From positions 46,386-110,385 of the forward strand of contig CAVSIA010000030.1 of the NCBI GenBank assembly GCA_963727575.1: a DNA stretch of 64,000 nt. Direction: 5' to 3'. Below are positions 8,511 to 18,195 of this stretch, piece by piece (positions within the stretch are counted from its first letter, which is position 1; each line of letters starts with the position of its first letter). This DNA is from JAHQVI01 sp963727575. Its GTDB lineage: Bacteria; Pseudomonadota; Alphaproteobacteria; Rhizobiales; Rhodomicrobiaceae. The notes beneath the pieces are model-generated. The model made no database searches. It saw only the letters and a list, made by a program, of their open reading frames with translations, and was not told where the DNA came from. Both the position numbers and the translations under genes were made by a program.

Positions 8511-10136
8511 ATGACGCGCGTCGCCGATCTCGCTGCCCAGACCCTCTACGCTCATGGCGTCCGATGCGCATTCGGCATGCCGGGCGGCGAGGTCGTCACG
8601 CTGATCGACGCGCTGGAGAATGCCGGCATTCGCTTCGTTCTGTGCCGGCACGAGACCGCCGCGGCGATGATGGCGGCCGGGGCCTCGGCCGTGACCGGCG
8701 CGCCCGGGCTGCTGGTCACGACGCTCGGGCCGGGGCTCGCCAACGCGGTCAACGGCATCGCCGATGCCTCGCAGGAGCATGTGCCGCTGATCGTGATGTC
8801 CGGCGTCGTCGAGCACGGCATTCGCGGCCGCTACACCCATCAGATTTTCGACCAGGCCGCTTTGATGCAGCCCTTGGTCAAAGGCAGTTTCGAGATCGAG
8901 GCGCGCGGGGCCTCGGCGACGATGGCGCGAGGCGCTGCGGCTGGCGTTGCGTGCGCCGGAGGGGCCGGTCTTCGTGCAGCTCTCGCCGGATACCGCGGCC
9001 AAGACGGCGGCGGAGTGGCGAGACTCGCGATCCGGCCGGCGCAGGCGCTGACGCTGGCGATCGATCCTGACAGCGTCGCCGTCGCTGAGGTCGCCGGGCG
9101 CATCCAAAAGGCGCGGCGGCCGCTGATCCTTGCCGGTCTCGAAGCCGTTCGTTCCGGCGCGGGCGAGGCCATTCTGCGCCTGATGGAGCAAGCCCAGATC
9201 CCGCTGATCACCACCTATAAGGCCAAAGGGCTGGTCGACGAGACCCACGAGCTGGCGCTCGGCGGGGCGGGCCTTTCCCCTCTTGCCGACAAGGAATTGC
9301 TGCCGCTGGTCAAGGCCGCGGATCTCGTTCTCCTTGCCGGCTACGACCCCATCGAAATGCGCGCCGGCTGGCTCGATCCGTTCGCAGCGGATGCTCATGT
9401 CGTCGACATCACCGCCTGCCGTGCCGACCACGGGATGCACGACGCGACGGCGGCGGTCGACGCCTCGCCGCGCGCGTTTTTCGAGGCGGTGCTGCAAAAG
9501 CTTGGGGATAAGTCGGGCGCCCAGCCCTGGCCGGGCGAGGCGCCCGCCGCCACGCGCGAGCGGCTCCACGCCGCGTTCGCACCGCCGGCCGGATGGGGAC
9601 CCCATGCCGTCTTCGATGCGTTGCAAAACACGCTGCCGCAGGAGGGGCTGATCACCGTCGATAGCGGCGCCCACCGGATCCTTCTCAGCCAGCAGATGCG
9701 GATCCGCCGGCCGCTCGGCCTCATGCAGTCGGCCGGCTTCTGCACCATGGGCGCAGCCGTTCCGCTCGCCGCAGGCGCCAAGATCGCGCAGCCCGGCAGG
9801 CCCGTCGTCGCGGTGCTCGGCGATGGCGGCCTGGAGATGGGCCTCGGTGAACTTGCCACCCTGCGCGACGAGGGAGCCCCCGTCGTCATCGTCGTGCTGC
9901 AGGACGAGAGCCTTGCGCTGATCGAGCTGAAGCAGGCGCAGGCGGGCCTTGCGCGACGCGGCGTAACGCTCGGCCGGAGCCGGTTCGAGGACGTCGCCGC
10001 CGCTCTCGGCGGAAAGGGCTGGCGCGTTACATCCCGCGACAAATTCGAAATTGCGCTTTCAGCAGCGCTTCATGAAGACGGCTTCAGCGTCATCGTCTGC
10101 GAAATCCAGGTTCAAGATTATGTCGGAAAATTTTAA
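8511..10136 (+). CDS. Thiamine diphosphate-dependent acetolactate synthase-like enzyme (two hidden frameshifts)
   Basis: The ~541-residue product has the three-part ThDP-enzyme layout: an N-terminal Pyr domain (GMPGGEVVTLIDAL, catalytic Glu in RHETAAAMMAAG), a middle domain and a C-terminal PP domain with the ThDP motif GDGGLEMGLGELATL. The frame appears intact, but residues encoded by ~8931-9030 are out of frame. Shifting by one base there restores a family-like segment (ALRLALRAPEGPVFVQL), so two compensating indels are present. It could be a decarboxylase or a ligase of the acetolactate synthase superfamily; no small subunit gene is adjacent. Its 3' end overlaps the next gene by 17 bases. 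Confidence 0.8.
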   Translation: MTRVADLAAQTLYAHGVRCAFGMPGGEVVTLIDALENAGIRFVLCRHETAAAMMAAGASAVTGAPGLLVTTLGPGLANAVNGIADASQEHVPLIVMSGVVEHGIRGRYTHQIFDQAALMQPLVKGSFEIEARGASATMARGAAAGVACAGGAGLRAALAGYRGQDGGGVARLAIRPAQALTLAIDPDSVAVAEVAGRIQKARRPLILAGLEAVRSGAGEAILRLMEQAQIPLITTYKAKGLVDETHELALGGAGLSPLADKELLPLVKAADLVLLAGYDPIEMRAGWLDPFAADAHVVDITACRADHGMHDATAAVDASPRAFFEAVLQKLGDKSGAQPWPGEAPAATRERLHAAFAPPAGWGPHAVFDALQNTLPQEGLITVDSGAHRILLSQQMRIRRPLGLMQSAGFCTMGAAVPLAAGAKIAQPGRPVVAVLGDGGLEMGLGELATLRDEGAPVVIVVLQDESLALIELKQAQAGLARRGVTLGRSRFEDVAAALGGKGWRVTSRDKFEIALSAALHEDGFSVIVCEIQVQDYVGKF

Positions 10137-11335
10137 AGCCGCCGCCCACAACCGCGACCCGCGCCTCGACTTCTTCCGAGGCGTCGCGATGTTCATCATC
10201 TTCATCGCGCATACGCCCGGCAATAGTTGGGTCAACTGGATCCCGGCCCGCTTCGGCTTTTCGGATGCCACGGAGATTTTCGTGTTCTGCTCCGGCATGG
10301 CCTCGGCGATCGCGTTCGGGCGCGTGTTCGAGATGCAGGGCCTCGCCATGGGCACCGCGCGCATTCTGCATCGCGCCTGGCAGGTCTACTGGGCGCATAT
10401 CGGTTTGTTCCTCGCCGTGGTGACGTTGCTGCTCGGCATCGACAAGCTGCTCGACACCGGGGGTTCCTATGCGGCCGCCCTCAATCTCAACGCGTTCTTC
10501 GAGCACATCCGCGAGTGCATCTTCGGCCTGCTGACGCTCACCTATGTGCCGAACTATTTCGACATTCTGCCGATGTATTTCGCCATTCTGCTGATGGTGC
10601 CGCTCATGGTCTGGCTGCGTTGGCAGCATCCGGTTGCGCCGTTCGTCATTCTCGGCGGTTGTCTGGGCCGCGGCCAGCCGGGGATGGCTCGACCTGCCCG
10701 CCGAGCCCTGGAGCGACCGGTCCTGGTTCTTCAACCCATTCTCGTGGCAGCTGATTTTCTTCACCGGCTTCGCCTTCATGCGCGGCTGGCTGCCGACGCC
10801 GCCGATCCGCAAGAACTGGATGATCGTCTGCGCCGTTATCCTCGTGGCCAGCTTCCCGTTCTCCTCGCACAAGATGCTCTGGGGCTTCACCGAGTTGCAG
10901 AAGATCACCGCCAGCCTGTTCCCGCTGACGATCAAGATGCATTTCGGCATCCTGCGCTACATCCACTTCCTGGCGCTCGCCTATCTCGCCTATTCCACGG
11001 TGACGCTGCTCGGCGCGCACTTCTCCGGCCCGTTGGTCAACATCGCCCGCAAAGTCGGGCAGCAGTCGCTGGCGGTGTTCCTGTCCAGCCTGCTGCTGGC
11101 GCAAACCGCGGGCATGGTCTTCAACCTGATCGGCAATTCCTATCTGGCGCTGGCGCTGGTCAATCTGGCCGGGTTCACCGGGCTGGTGGCTGTCGCCCAT
11201 GTTGTCGGCTGGTTCAAATCCACGCCCTGGAAGAAACCGGCGGTGGCTAGAAAAAAGGAAGATCACGGGCCCGCATCCGCTGGGGCGGGTGAATTCGGAG
11301 GGATGGGACGCGGGCAGGTGTCGCCGGCGGAATAG
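10120..11335 (+). CDS. opgC: OpgC-like membrane acyltransferase (frameshifted)
   Basis: The protein is a polytopic membrane protein of the OpgC_C/acyltransferase-3 type, which in E. coli adds succinyl groups to periplasmic glucans. The start at 10120 gives MSENFK and the conserved RDPRLDFFRGVAMFIIFIAH. The frame shifts near 10665; the continuation (GWLDLPAEPWSDRSWFF, FMRGWLP) runs to 11335. About ten transmembrane helices are visible. It overlaps the preceding ThDP gene, so the two are translationally coupled. No glucan synthase gene is nearby. The exact acyl donor and acceptor are not known. Confidence 0.8.
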
Positions 11336-11369
11336 CGCTCGATCATTTTAGTGGAACCACCGTATTCGC

Positions 11370-11455
11370 AATCCCCGCGCAGGCGGGGATCCAGCAAGCG
11401 TGTGCGTCTGTGCAGGACCGGATCCCGCTTTCACGGGGCTTTCGTCAGAGGTTTC
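11370..11455. repeat. Palindromic intergenic repeat
   Basis: Between the convergent opgC and tonB genes lies TCCCCGC-GCAG-GCGGGGA, followed by GGATCC and a further GGATCC 40 bases on. This resembles the dispersed GC-rich palindromic elements common in alphaproteobacterial intergenic DNA. It may act as a two-way terminator. Only one copy of this exact type is seen in the window. Confidence 0.5.
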
Positions 11456-11478
11456 CGCAACCGATTTTCGGTCGGCGA

Positions 11479-12314
11479 TCAGCGGAAGTAGAACGGCATG
11501 GTGAATTCCCGCTGGCCGGCGGTCGAGCCGTCGGGCGCAGCGGGGAACGGCACGGCGCGGCGCAAGGCCGACAGCACCGCGCGGTCGAGCTCCGGCTTAC
11601 CGCTCGATCGCGACAGCCGGGCATAGGTCACGCCGCCGCTCGCCGACAGCCCGAACGCTACTTCCACCGTGCCGGACTGCCCGAAGGGCGCGCGCGGCCG
11701 GTTGCGGATGAAATGGGTGCGAACGCGCGCGCCGTAGCGCTGCAGCTGACCCGGATCGACGGACGGCCTGGCGCCGGATTTTCCTGTGCCGCCCCGCGAC
11801 GCCGTCCGCGATCCCGCCCCGGAAGCGGCGGCCCGGCCGGACGTGCGGCTTGGCTCGCGCCGGTCTTCCTCGCGTTGCGCACGCCGCTCGGCTTCCTGTT
11901 CCTCTTCCGCCTCCCGGCGCGCTTCGCGTTCGGCTCTCTTCCGGCGCTCGGCGTCGGCCTTCTCACGCGCCTCGGCCTCGGCTTTCGCCCGCGCCGCGGC
12001 TTCTTCCCGCGCTTCACGCTCGGCCTTGAGCCGTGCCGTCTCCGCCGCGGCGCCGGAGTCTCTGGCGGGGGCGCGGACCGCTGCGGCTCGGCATCCTCCG
12101 GTGTCGCCGCCGTCGCCGCGGGCGTTTCGTTGGGCGCCGCGCCTGCGATCCGCATTTGCGAGAAATTGAGGTCGATCGACGCCGTCGCCACCGCTCCGCC
12201 GCCACCGTCATGCTCCTGGCCGAGGAGATAGGCGAGAGCTGCCGCATGCAGGCCAAGCGCAAGCGCGACGCTCACAACTCCAGCGGCATAAGCGTGTTTC
12301 GGCGGCGCGACCAT
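11479..12314 (-). CDS. tonB: TonB energy transducer (frameshifted)
   Basis: TonB carries proton-motive force from ExbB/ExbD to outer-membrane receptors. The start at 12314 gives an N-terminal membrane anchor (AAGVVSVALALGLHAAALAYL). A Pro/Glu-rich and then Ala/Arg/Glu coiled linker follows; the frame changes near 12060. The TonB C-terminal domain (GTVEVAFGLSASGGVTYARL, ending FTMPFYFR) is intact at the 3' end. It is the last gene of exbB-exbD-exbD-tonB and starts four bases after exbD. No receptor or siderophore genes are next to it. Confidence 0.85.
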
Positions 12315-12318
12315 CCCG

Positions 12319-12765
12319 TCACCCCGCCTTCCCGACCGCGATCAGCCGCAGCGTTTCGATGCCGGCGTCGTTCAGCTTCTGCAGCAAAGGCAGGATCGTG
12401 ACGGCCGGGGTCTGACGGTCCGCCTTGATGTGAAGCGCGGCGTGGGGCTGGGCATCGAGCGCCTGCCTGATCGCGGCGACGGCCTCGTCCGGCGGCAATG
12501 TCCGGCCCTGGAAATGCAGCACTCCGCTCGTTTCGACCGAGAGCACGGGACTATGCGCGTCGATGGTTCCGTCCGTTTCGGCCTCGGGCGGCGCGATGTT
12601 CAGACCGTCGCCGATCCGGATCGTGCCGGCGATGAGAAAGAAGGTCAGCAGCAGGAACACCACATTGATCATCGGAATGAGCTGATCGTGGCGGTTGCGT
12701 TCGCGCGCGCCGTCGGCCAGCCAGTCCTCGCCGAGATCCCGCCAGTGTCTCCGCCGCCCTCTCAT
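12319..12765 (-). CDS. exbD: ExbD biopolymer transport protein (second copy)
   Basis: The 148-residue protein has the single N-terminal transmembrane helix with the conserved LIPMINVVFLLLTFFLIAGT segment; ExbD normally carries an essential Asp in this helix, and here the equivalent place reads Met-Ile-Asn, so proton-channel function may differ. A periplasmic domain follows (ALHIKADRQTPAVTILPLL). The ATG at 12765 overlaps the probable stop of the first exbD as ATGA. It sits between the first exbD and tonB. Confidence 0.85.
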   Translation of the reverse strand: MRGRRRHWRDLGEDWLADGARERNRHDQLIPMINVVFLLLTFFLIAGTIRIGDGLNIAPPEAETDGTIDAHSPVLSVETSGVLHFQGRTLPPDEAVAAIRQALDAQPHAALHIKADRQTPAVTILPLLQKLNDAGIETLRLIAVGKAG

Positions 12766-13232
12766 GGCGCGCCTCCTCGTCCGGCTGCGGGATGACGATC
12801 TCGGTCTTGAGCGGAGCCTCCTGCCGCGTCGCATTCAGCACATCGATCAGAAGCTGGAGCGGCACGTCCGCTCGCGGCGCGATCGCAACCACCGTCTCGC
12901 CGCCGCCGGCCGGTTGCGCCCGGAGGGCTTCGCCGAGCGCGAGGTTCAGCGCGCTGACCGGGATCGGATCGCGGGCGCCAATTTGCGCGGTGCCGTCCGC
13001 ACGCACGTCCACGGTGATCCTCGCCGCGCCCTCGGACTGTGTCCCCGGCGCCGCCAGCGGCAATCCGCGGCTCGTCGCCGAGGGTGACATCGACCGGGAC
13101 ATAGCGCTGGAACTGCGTCACCAGCATGAAGAAGATCAGCAGAATGAAGGTCACGTCGATCAGCGGCGCGAGCGAAATCGAGGCCCGCCGCCGGCGCCCC
13201 GGCAGATCGAAGGTCGCCCGGCGCGCCTGCAT
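12762..13232 (-). CDS. exbD: ExbD biopolymer transport protein (first copy, frameshifted)
   Basis: The start at 13232 overlaps the exbB stop (TGATG). The N-terminus has the ExbD helix with the expected aspartate (ISLAPLIDVTFILLIFFMLV). The frame shifts near 13065, after which VPLQLLIDVLNATRQ of the periplasmic domain is read. The 3' end is uncertain: the middle frame stays open to 12551, inside the second exbD, whereas a second shift would end it at 12762 with an ATGA overlap, the more plausible arrangement. Two exbD genes in one operon occur in several proteobacteria. Confidence 0.75.
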   Translation of the reverse strand: MQARRATFDLPGRRRRASISLAPLIDVTFILLIFFMLVTQFQRYVPVDVTLGDEPRIAAGGAGDTVRGRGEDHRGRACGRHRANWRPRSDPGQRAEPRARRSPPGATGRRRRDGGCDRAASGRAAPASDRCAECDAAGGSAQDRDRHPAAGRGGAP

Positions 13233-13876
13233 CAGAGCAGGCCCCCGGCATCGAGGCTGGCCAGATAGCGGCCGACGATTGCCGATGTCCGCTGGCGGAA
13301 GGCGTCGATCCGGTTCTCGATCAGGTTGAAGGCGATGATCGCAGGGATCGCGACCGCCAGCCCGAGCGCGGTGGTCAGCAGCGCCTCCCAGATGCCGCCG
13401 GCAAGCACCGAGGGATCGGCCTGCGCGCCGAAGTCCTGGAGCGCCTGGAAGGCTTTGATCATGCCGAGAATCGTGCCGAGCAGGCCCAGGAGCGGCGCGA
13501 TCAGGCCGGTCAGTTCCAGCGTGCGGTTGAAGCGCGACAGCTTGAGGAGATATGCGGTGGCGGCGTCGCGCATATCGGCCTCGATTCGGGGCAGGGCGGC
13601 GTCGGCCGCAGCGAGCTTGGCGCCGACCAGCAGAATGCGTGCGACCGGCGCGGAGGACGCCTCCAGCACCTGCGTCGCCTCCCGGTCCCGCTCGCCCATG
13701 CGCCGCAGAAACTCGTTGGCGGCGGCCGTCCGTCCCAACCCGGAGCGTGCCAGCGTCAGCGTCTTGAACAGGATCAGCGAGGCCGAGAGCACGGAGAGCG
13801 CGACGAGGAGCGCGCCGACCGGCCCGATCAGGCGGTAGATCCGCTCCGCTTCCGCGGCAAAAGAGGTGCTTTCCAT
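13232..13876 (-). CDS. exbB: ExbB/TolQ-type proton channel protein
   Basis: The 214-residue protein has three transmembrane helices in the ExbB/TolQ/MotA pattern: one near residue 20-40, then LIAPLLGLLGTILGMIKAFQ and TTALGLAVAIPAIIAFNLI. The start at 13876 (MESTSF) is favoured because the longer frame adds a non-hydrophobic 20-residue leader. It is the first gene of the leftward exbB-exbD-exbD-tonB operon that energises TonB-dependent uptake. Confidence 0.9.
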   Translation of the reverse strand: MESTSFAAEAERIYRLIGPVGALLVALSVLSASLILFKTLTLARSGLGRTAAANEFLRRMGERDREATQVLEASSAPVARILLVGAKLAAADAALPRIEADMRDAATAYLLKLSRFNRTLELTGLIAPLLGLLGTILGMIKAFQALQDFGAQADPSVLAGGIWEALLTTALGLAVAIPAIIAFNLIENRIDAFRQRTSAIVGRYLASLDAGGLL

Positions 13877-14032
13877 GGGAAATTTCGGTCGCCAAACACT
13901 CGGCCGGATAAGACCAAGATTGTTCGGCGGCCGCAAGGGCGAAGTGAGCGCCTGCGATATGTCGCCGCCCGCACGCGCGCATAGAAGCGCCCGGCGCGGT
14001 GGCCGGGCGGATGCGAGATCAGCCGTCGACGG

Positions 14033-14377
14033 CTAGAAGTTGATGTTGTTGACCACCCAGGCGCCGGCCGCGGCGGCAAGTCCGGCCAGGATGGCGGGCG
14101 GCAATGTCTTGATGAAAACGGTCAGCAGCGTGGCGAATGCCGACAGCGCCTTTTCGCCGGCCTCCAGCAATTCGCGGGCTGCCCGATAGAGGAGGTAGAT
14201 CACCGCCCCGGCCGTCAGTACGAGGAGCGCCTGCTTCCACAGCGGCAGATCGCCGAGCGTGTCCCACGGCACGTTGAGAATCTGCTCGACCGACCACCGC
14301 CAGACCAGCTCGATAAAGCGGAAGATGGCATTGAGGCCCTGTTTCAAGAATTGCAAAAGCTGGTCGACAAGTTCCAT
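14033..14377 (-). CDS. Small membrane protein, unknown function
   Basis: The 114-residue protein has an amphipathic N-terminus and two clear hydrophobic helices (KQALLVLTAGAVIYLLYRAA and PPAILAGLAAAAGAWVVNNI). A GAAAGGAA ribosome site precedes the ATG. I do not recognise a family. It lies alone, ~155 bp upstream of exbB on the same strand; whether it shares that transcript is unclear. Confidence 0.7.
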   Translation of the reverse strand: MELVDQLLQFLKQGLNAIFRFIELVWRWSVEQILNVPWDTLGDLPLWKQALLVLTAGAVIYLLYRAARELLEAGEKALSAFATLLTVFIKTLPPAILAGLAAAAGAWVVNNINF

Positions 14378-14620
14378 GTCGAGTTCCTTTCCCCCAAAAG
14401 GACGCGCCCGCCGCGCTGCCCGGTGCTGGCGGTAAACGTCGGGGGCCGCTTAGCTTGAACGCTAAGTGAGCATTCCATATGAGCGGCCCAAAGACTGAGT
14501 GTGCCACGGCGGCGCGCCGGGGCAAGCGCAAATCGCCGACAAACCGCGCGATCCGGCGCGATTTCGGGCGGTTTGGGCCGGGACGGCACGGCTTTTGCGC
14601 CCGTGCCGCCTCCGTGGCGC

Positions 14621-15829
14621 CTAATCGGTCTTCTTGGTCGTCCGGCGCATCGCCTGCCGGGTGCGCGGTTCGGCCCGATAGATCGAGCCCTCCAAATCAT
14701 CCACCGAGAAGTAGATGAAGCCGTCCGGGCCGTTGCGCACGTCGCGGATCCGGCCCAGTTCGTTCTTCTGGAAGCGCTCCTCGCGGACCACCTTATTGTT
14801 GTCCATCGTCAATCGGACCAGAACCTGTCCGGCAAGACCGCCCAGCCAGATCGTATTGTGCCACTTGGCGACCGCGCCATGATAGATGGCCAGACCCGAC
14901 GGCGCGATGGACGGGACCCAGTAATAGACCGGCTGCTCCATGCCCTCGGCATGGGTGAGGCCCTGATTGATCAGGTTGCCGTCATATTCGGTGCCGTAGG
15001 TGATGATCGGCCAGCCGTAATTCTTGCCGCGCTGGATGATGTTCAGCTCGTCGCCGCCCATCGGTCCGTGCTCGTGCGCCCACATGATCCCGGTTTGCGG
15101 GTCGATCGCGAGACCTTGCGGATTGCGATGGCCGTAGGTCCAGATTTCCGGACGCGCGCCCGCTTGGCCGACGAACGGATTGTCCTGCGGGATGCTGCCA
15201 TCGCGGTTGAGCCGGATGATCGAGCCGTGAGCGTCGGAGAGATCCTGGGCGCGCTTGCGGTCGTAGCGGTCGCCCAGCGACATGAACAGGTAGCCGTCCT
15301 TGTCGAAGACGATGCGGCCGCCGAATTCCTCAAGACCGCCGGCGGGCGGGCCGCTCTCGTAGATGATCTTGCTGTCTTCCAGCTTGTAGGTGTCGAGATC
15401 GAGCCTGGCTTTGAGCAGCCGGACCGTCGCCGCGCTGCGGTCGCCGTGGACAAGCGAGAGAAAGATCGTCTTGTTGGTCGCGAAATCGGGATCGAGGGCG
15501 ACTTCCATCAGACCGGCATGATCTTCGGTCGGCCGGGGCGGCAGGCAGCAGAGAACCTTCTGCTCGCCGTTGCTCATGGAGACAACCTTGAGCTCGCCCC
15601 AGCGCTCGGAAACGAGCAGCCGCCCGTCGGGCAGGAAGGCGATCGACCAGGGGTGGTTGAACGGACCGGCGACGCGGACCAGGCTGAAATCCTGCGCGTC
15701 GGCGCTCACCTCGGTGAGCTTGGTTGCGGTCGTCGGCTCGGCCGATGCGGGAGCAGCGGCAGAGGCGGACAGAGTGAGGCCGAAGGTCAGGCAAAGGATG
15801 CGAAACGAGTGCGACATGCACGTGGCCAT
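14621..15829 (-). CDS. PQQ-type aldose sugar dehydrogenase (YliI/Asd-like)
   Basis: The 402-residue periplasmic protein has a signal peptide (FRILCLTFGLTLSASAAA, cleavage near ASAEP) and the six-bladed propeller of soluble glucose/sorbosone dehydrogenases. Motifs include HPWSIAFLPDGRLLVSERWG, HAGLMEVALDPDF, YGHRNPQGLAIDPQTG and EHGPMGGDELN, the last being the metal/PQQ-site loop. The family oxidises aldose sugars with PQQ. No PQQ biosynthesis genes are in the window. A start at 15817 is also possible. Confidence 0.88.
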   Translation of the reverse strand: MATCMSHSFRILCLTFGLTLSASAAAPASAEPTTATKLTEVSADAQDFSLVRVAGPFNHPWSIAFLPDGRLLVSERWGELKVVSMSNGEQKVLCCLPPRPTEDHAGLMEVALDPDFATNKTIFLSLVHGDRSAATVRLLKARLDLDTYKLEDSKIIYESGPPAGGLEEFGGRIVFDKDGYLFMSLGDRYDRKRAQDLSDAHGSIIRLNRDGSIPQDNPFVGQAGARPEIWTYGHRNPQGLAIDPQTGIMWAHEHGPMGGDELNIIQRGKNYGWPIITYGTEYDGNLINQGLTHAEGMEQPVYYWVPSIAPSGLAIYHGAVAKWHNTIWLGGLAGQVLVRLTMDNNKVVREERFQKNELGRIRDVRNGPDGFIYFSVDDLEGSIYRAEPRTRQAMRRTTKKTD

Positions 15830-16066
15830 AGGTTTCCAGGGTTGCGAAAGCGTTCAAATTGACGTGAGCGAGCTGAACGCAGGCTTACAGATTTGACGCT
15901 ATAAACGCGTGGGATCGCGGTGAAACTTGGGCCGCATCGGGTTGTGCACGAAAATTGCTTGCTGTTGCCGCATTCCAGGCGCACATTCGCGCCGCATCGA
16001 CGCTGGCGATCGGGCTGTGTCAGCGCGTCCCCGGTCTGAATAATTTACCGATTCATCAATCCTATC

Positions 16067-16991
<925 letters not shown>

Positions 16992-16995
<4 letters not shown>

Positions 16996-17754
16996 ATTTC
17001 CGCGCAATCAAGGCCATCTACCTGTTCGAGATGTCGCGCTTCTGGCGGACGATCTGGCAAAGCATCGTCTCGCCGGTCGTCTCGACCTCGCTCTATTTCG
17101 TCGTGTTCGGCTCCGCCATCGGCTCGCGCATCACCGAGGTCGAAGGCGTCAGCTACGGCACATTCCTGGTGCCGGGGCTGATCATGCTCAACCTGCTGAC
17201 GCAGAGCATCACCAACGCCTCTTTCGGCATCTATTTCCCGAAATTCACCGGCACCATCTATGAGGTGATGTCCGCGCCGGTCTCGTTCCTGGAGATCGTC
17301 ATCGGCTATGTCGGCGCGGCGGCGACCAAATCGCTGCAGCATCGGGCTGGTCATCCTGCTCACGGCGGCGCTGTTCGTGCCGCTGCATATCGCGCATCCG
17401 TTCTGGATGGTGTTTTTCCTGCTCATGACGGCCATCACCTTCAGCCTGCTCGGCTTCATCATCGGCATCTGGGCCGACGGCTTCGAGAAGCTGCAGATCG
17501 TGCCGCTGCTGATCATCACGCCGCTGGTCTTCCTTGGCGGCAGCTTCTATTCGGTCGGCATGCTGCCGCCGTTCTGGCAGAAGGTCACGCTGTTCAATCC
17601 GGTGCTCTATCTGATCAGCGGTTTTCGGTGGAGCTTCTACGAGATTTCCGACGTCAGCGTCGCCGTCAGCATCATAATGATTTCCCTCTTCCTGACCGCG
17701 TGCATGACCGTGATCTGGTGGATCTTCAGGACCGGGTACCGGCTGAAGACCTAG
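16992..17754 (+). CDS. ABC-2 type exporter, permease subunit (frameshifted)
   Basis: The ~253-residue membrane protein has six hydrophobic segments, and the ABC-2 signature near the end (PLVFLGGSFYSVGMLPPFWQ, FNPVLYLISGFRW). A one-base shift near 17335 splits it. It starts inside the ATPase stop codon and pairs with it as a homodimeric exporter. No transporter partner in the periplasm is encoded next to it. Confidence 0.85.
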
Positions 17755-18195
17755 AGCACGATCCGGAAAAGCATGTCCTCGCGAGGGCGGGGACGCGAGG
17801 TGGCTTTCCGAAAAATCCAACGCTGAAACAAAGAGATGGAGCGGCGCAGGCGGGTCCGGCTAAAGTTTCATCGCTTGAGAGCCTCATTGGATTCCGATGG
17901 CGATCGGATCGCCGGCTCCGATTTCTTGTTTGGCCGCAATTTCTAAACGATCAACCGGTATCCACATGATCGGAAATTGCTCTAGCTTCCGTGGATCGCC
18001 CGCGGACATAAGCGTCGGCTCCCAGCTTCCGGTTCGCATGGTCCGGGGCGACGCGGGGCTTGCTCTCTCCGCCATGCTCTATATCAAGCACAAGCGAATA
18101 CGCCCCGCGGAGAGCGGGGCGTCGCGACGCGTCGTATGAAAACCGCTTGGAAGTCCGCGCCGCATCAAACTGCGGCGGGCGGCGATGCGCTGCGG
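17755..18195. repeat. Intergenic region with Rhizobiales-type palindromic repeats
   Basis: No gene is seen in these ~440 bases. Segment 17757-17812 has GATCCGGAAAAGC facing GGCTTTCCGA, with an inner CCTCGCG/CGCGAGG stem. Segment 17945-17985 reads as half of the same kind of element (ATCAACCGGTATCCACATGA, then GGAAATTGCTC). Such GATC-CGGAAA palindromes are dispersed in Rhizobiales genomes. They separate the convergent exporter and deacetylase genes. Confidence 0.5.

Noticed and set aside
14501..15862. 453-codon open frame on the plus strand
   Set aside because: Antisense to the sugar dehydrogenase, which has a signal peptide and clear motifs.
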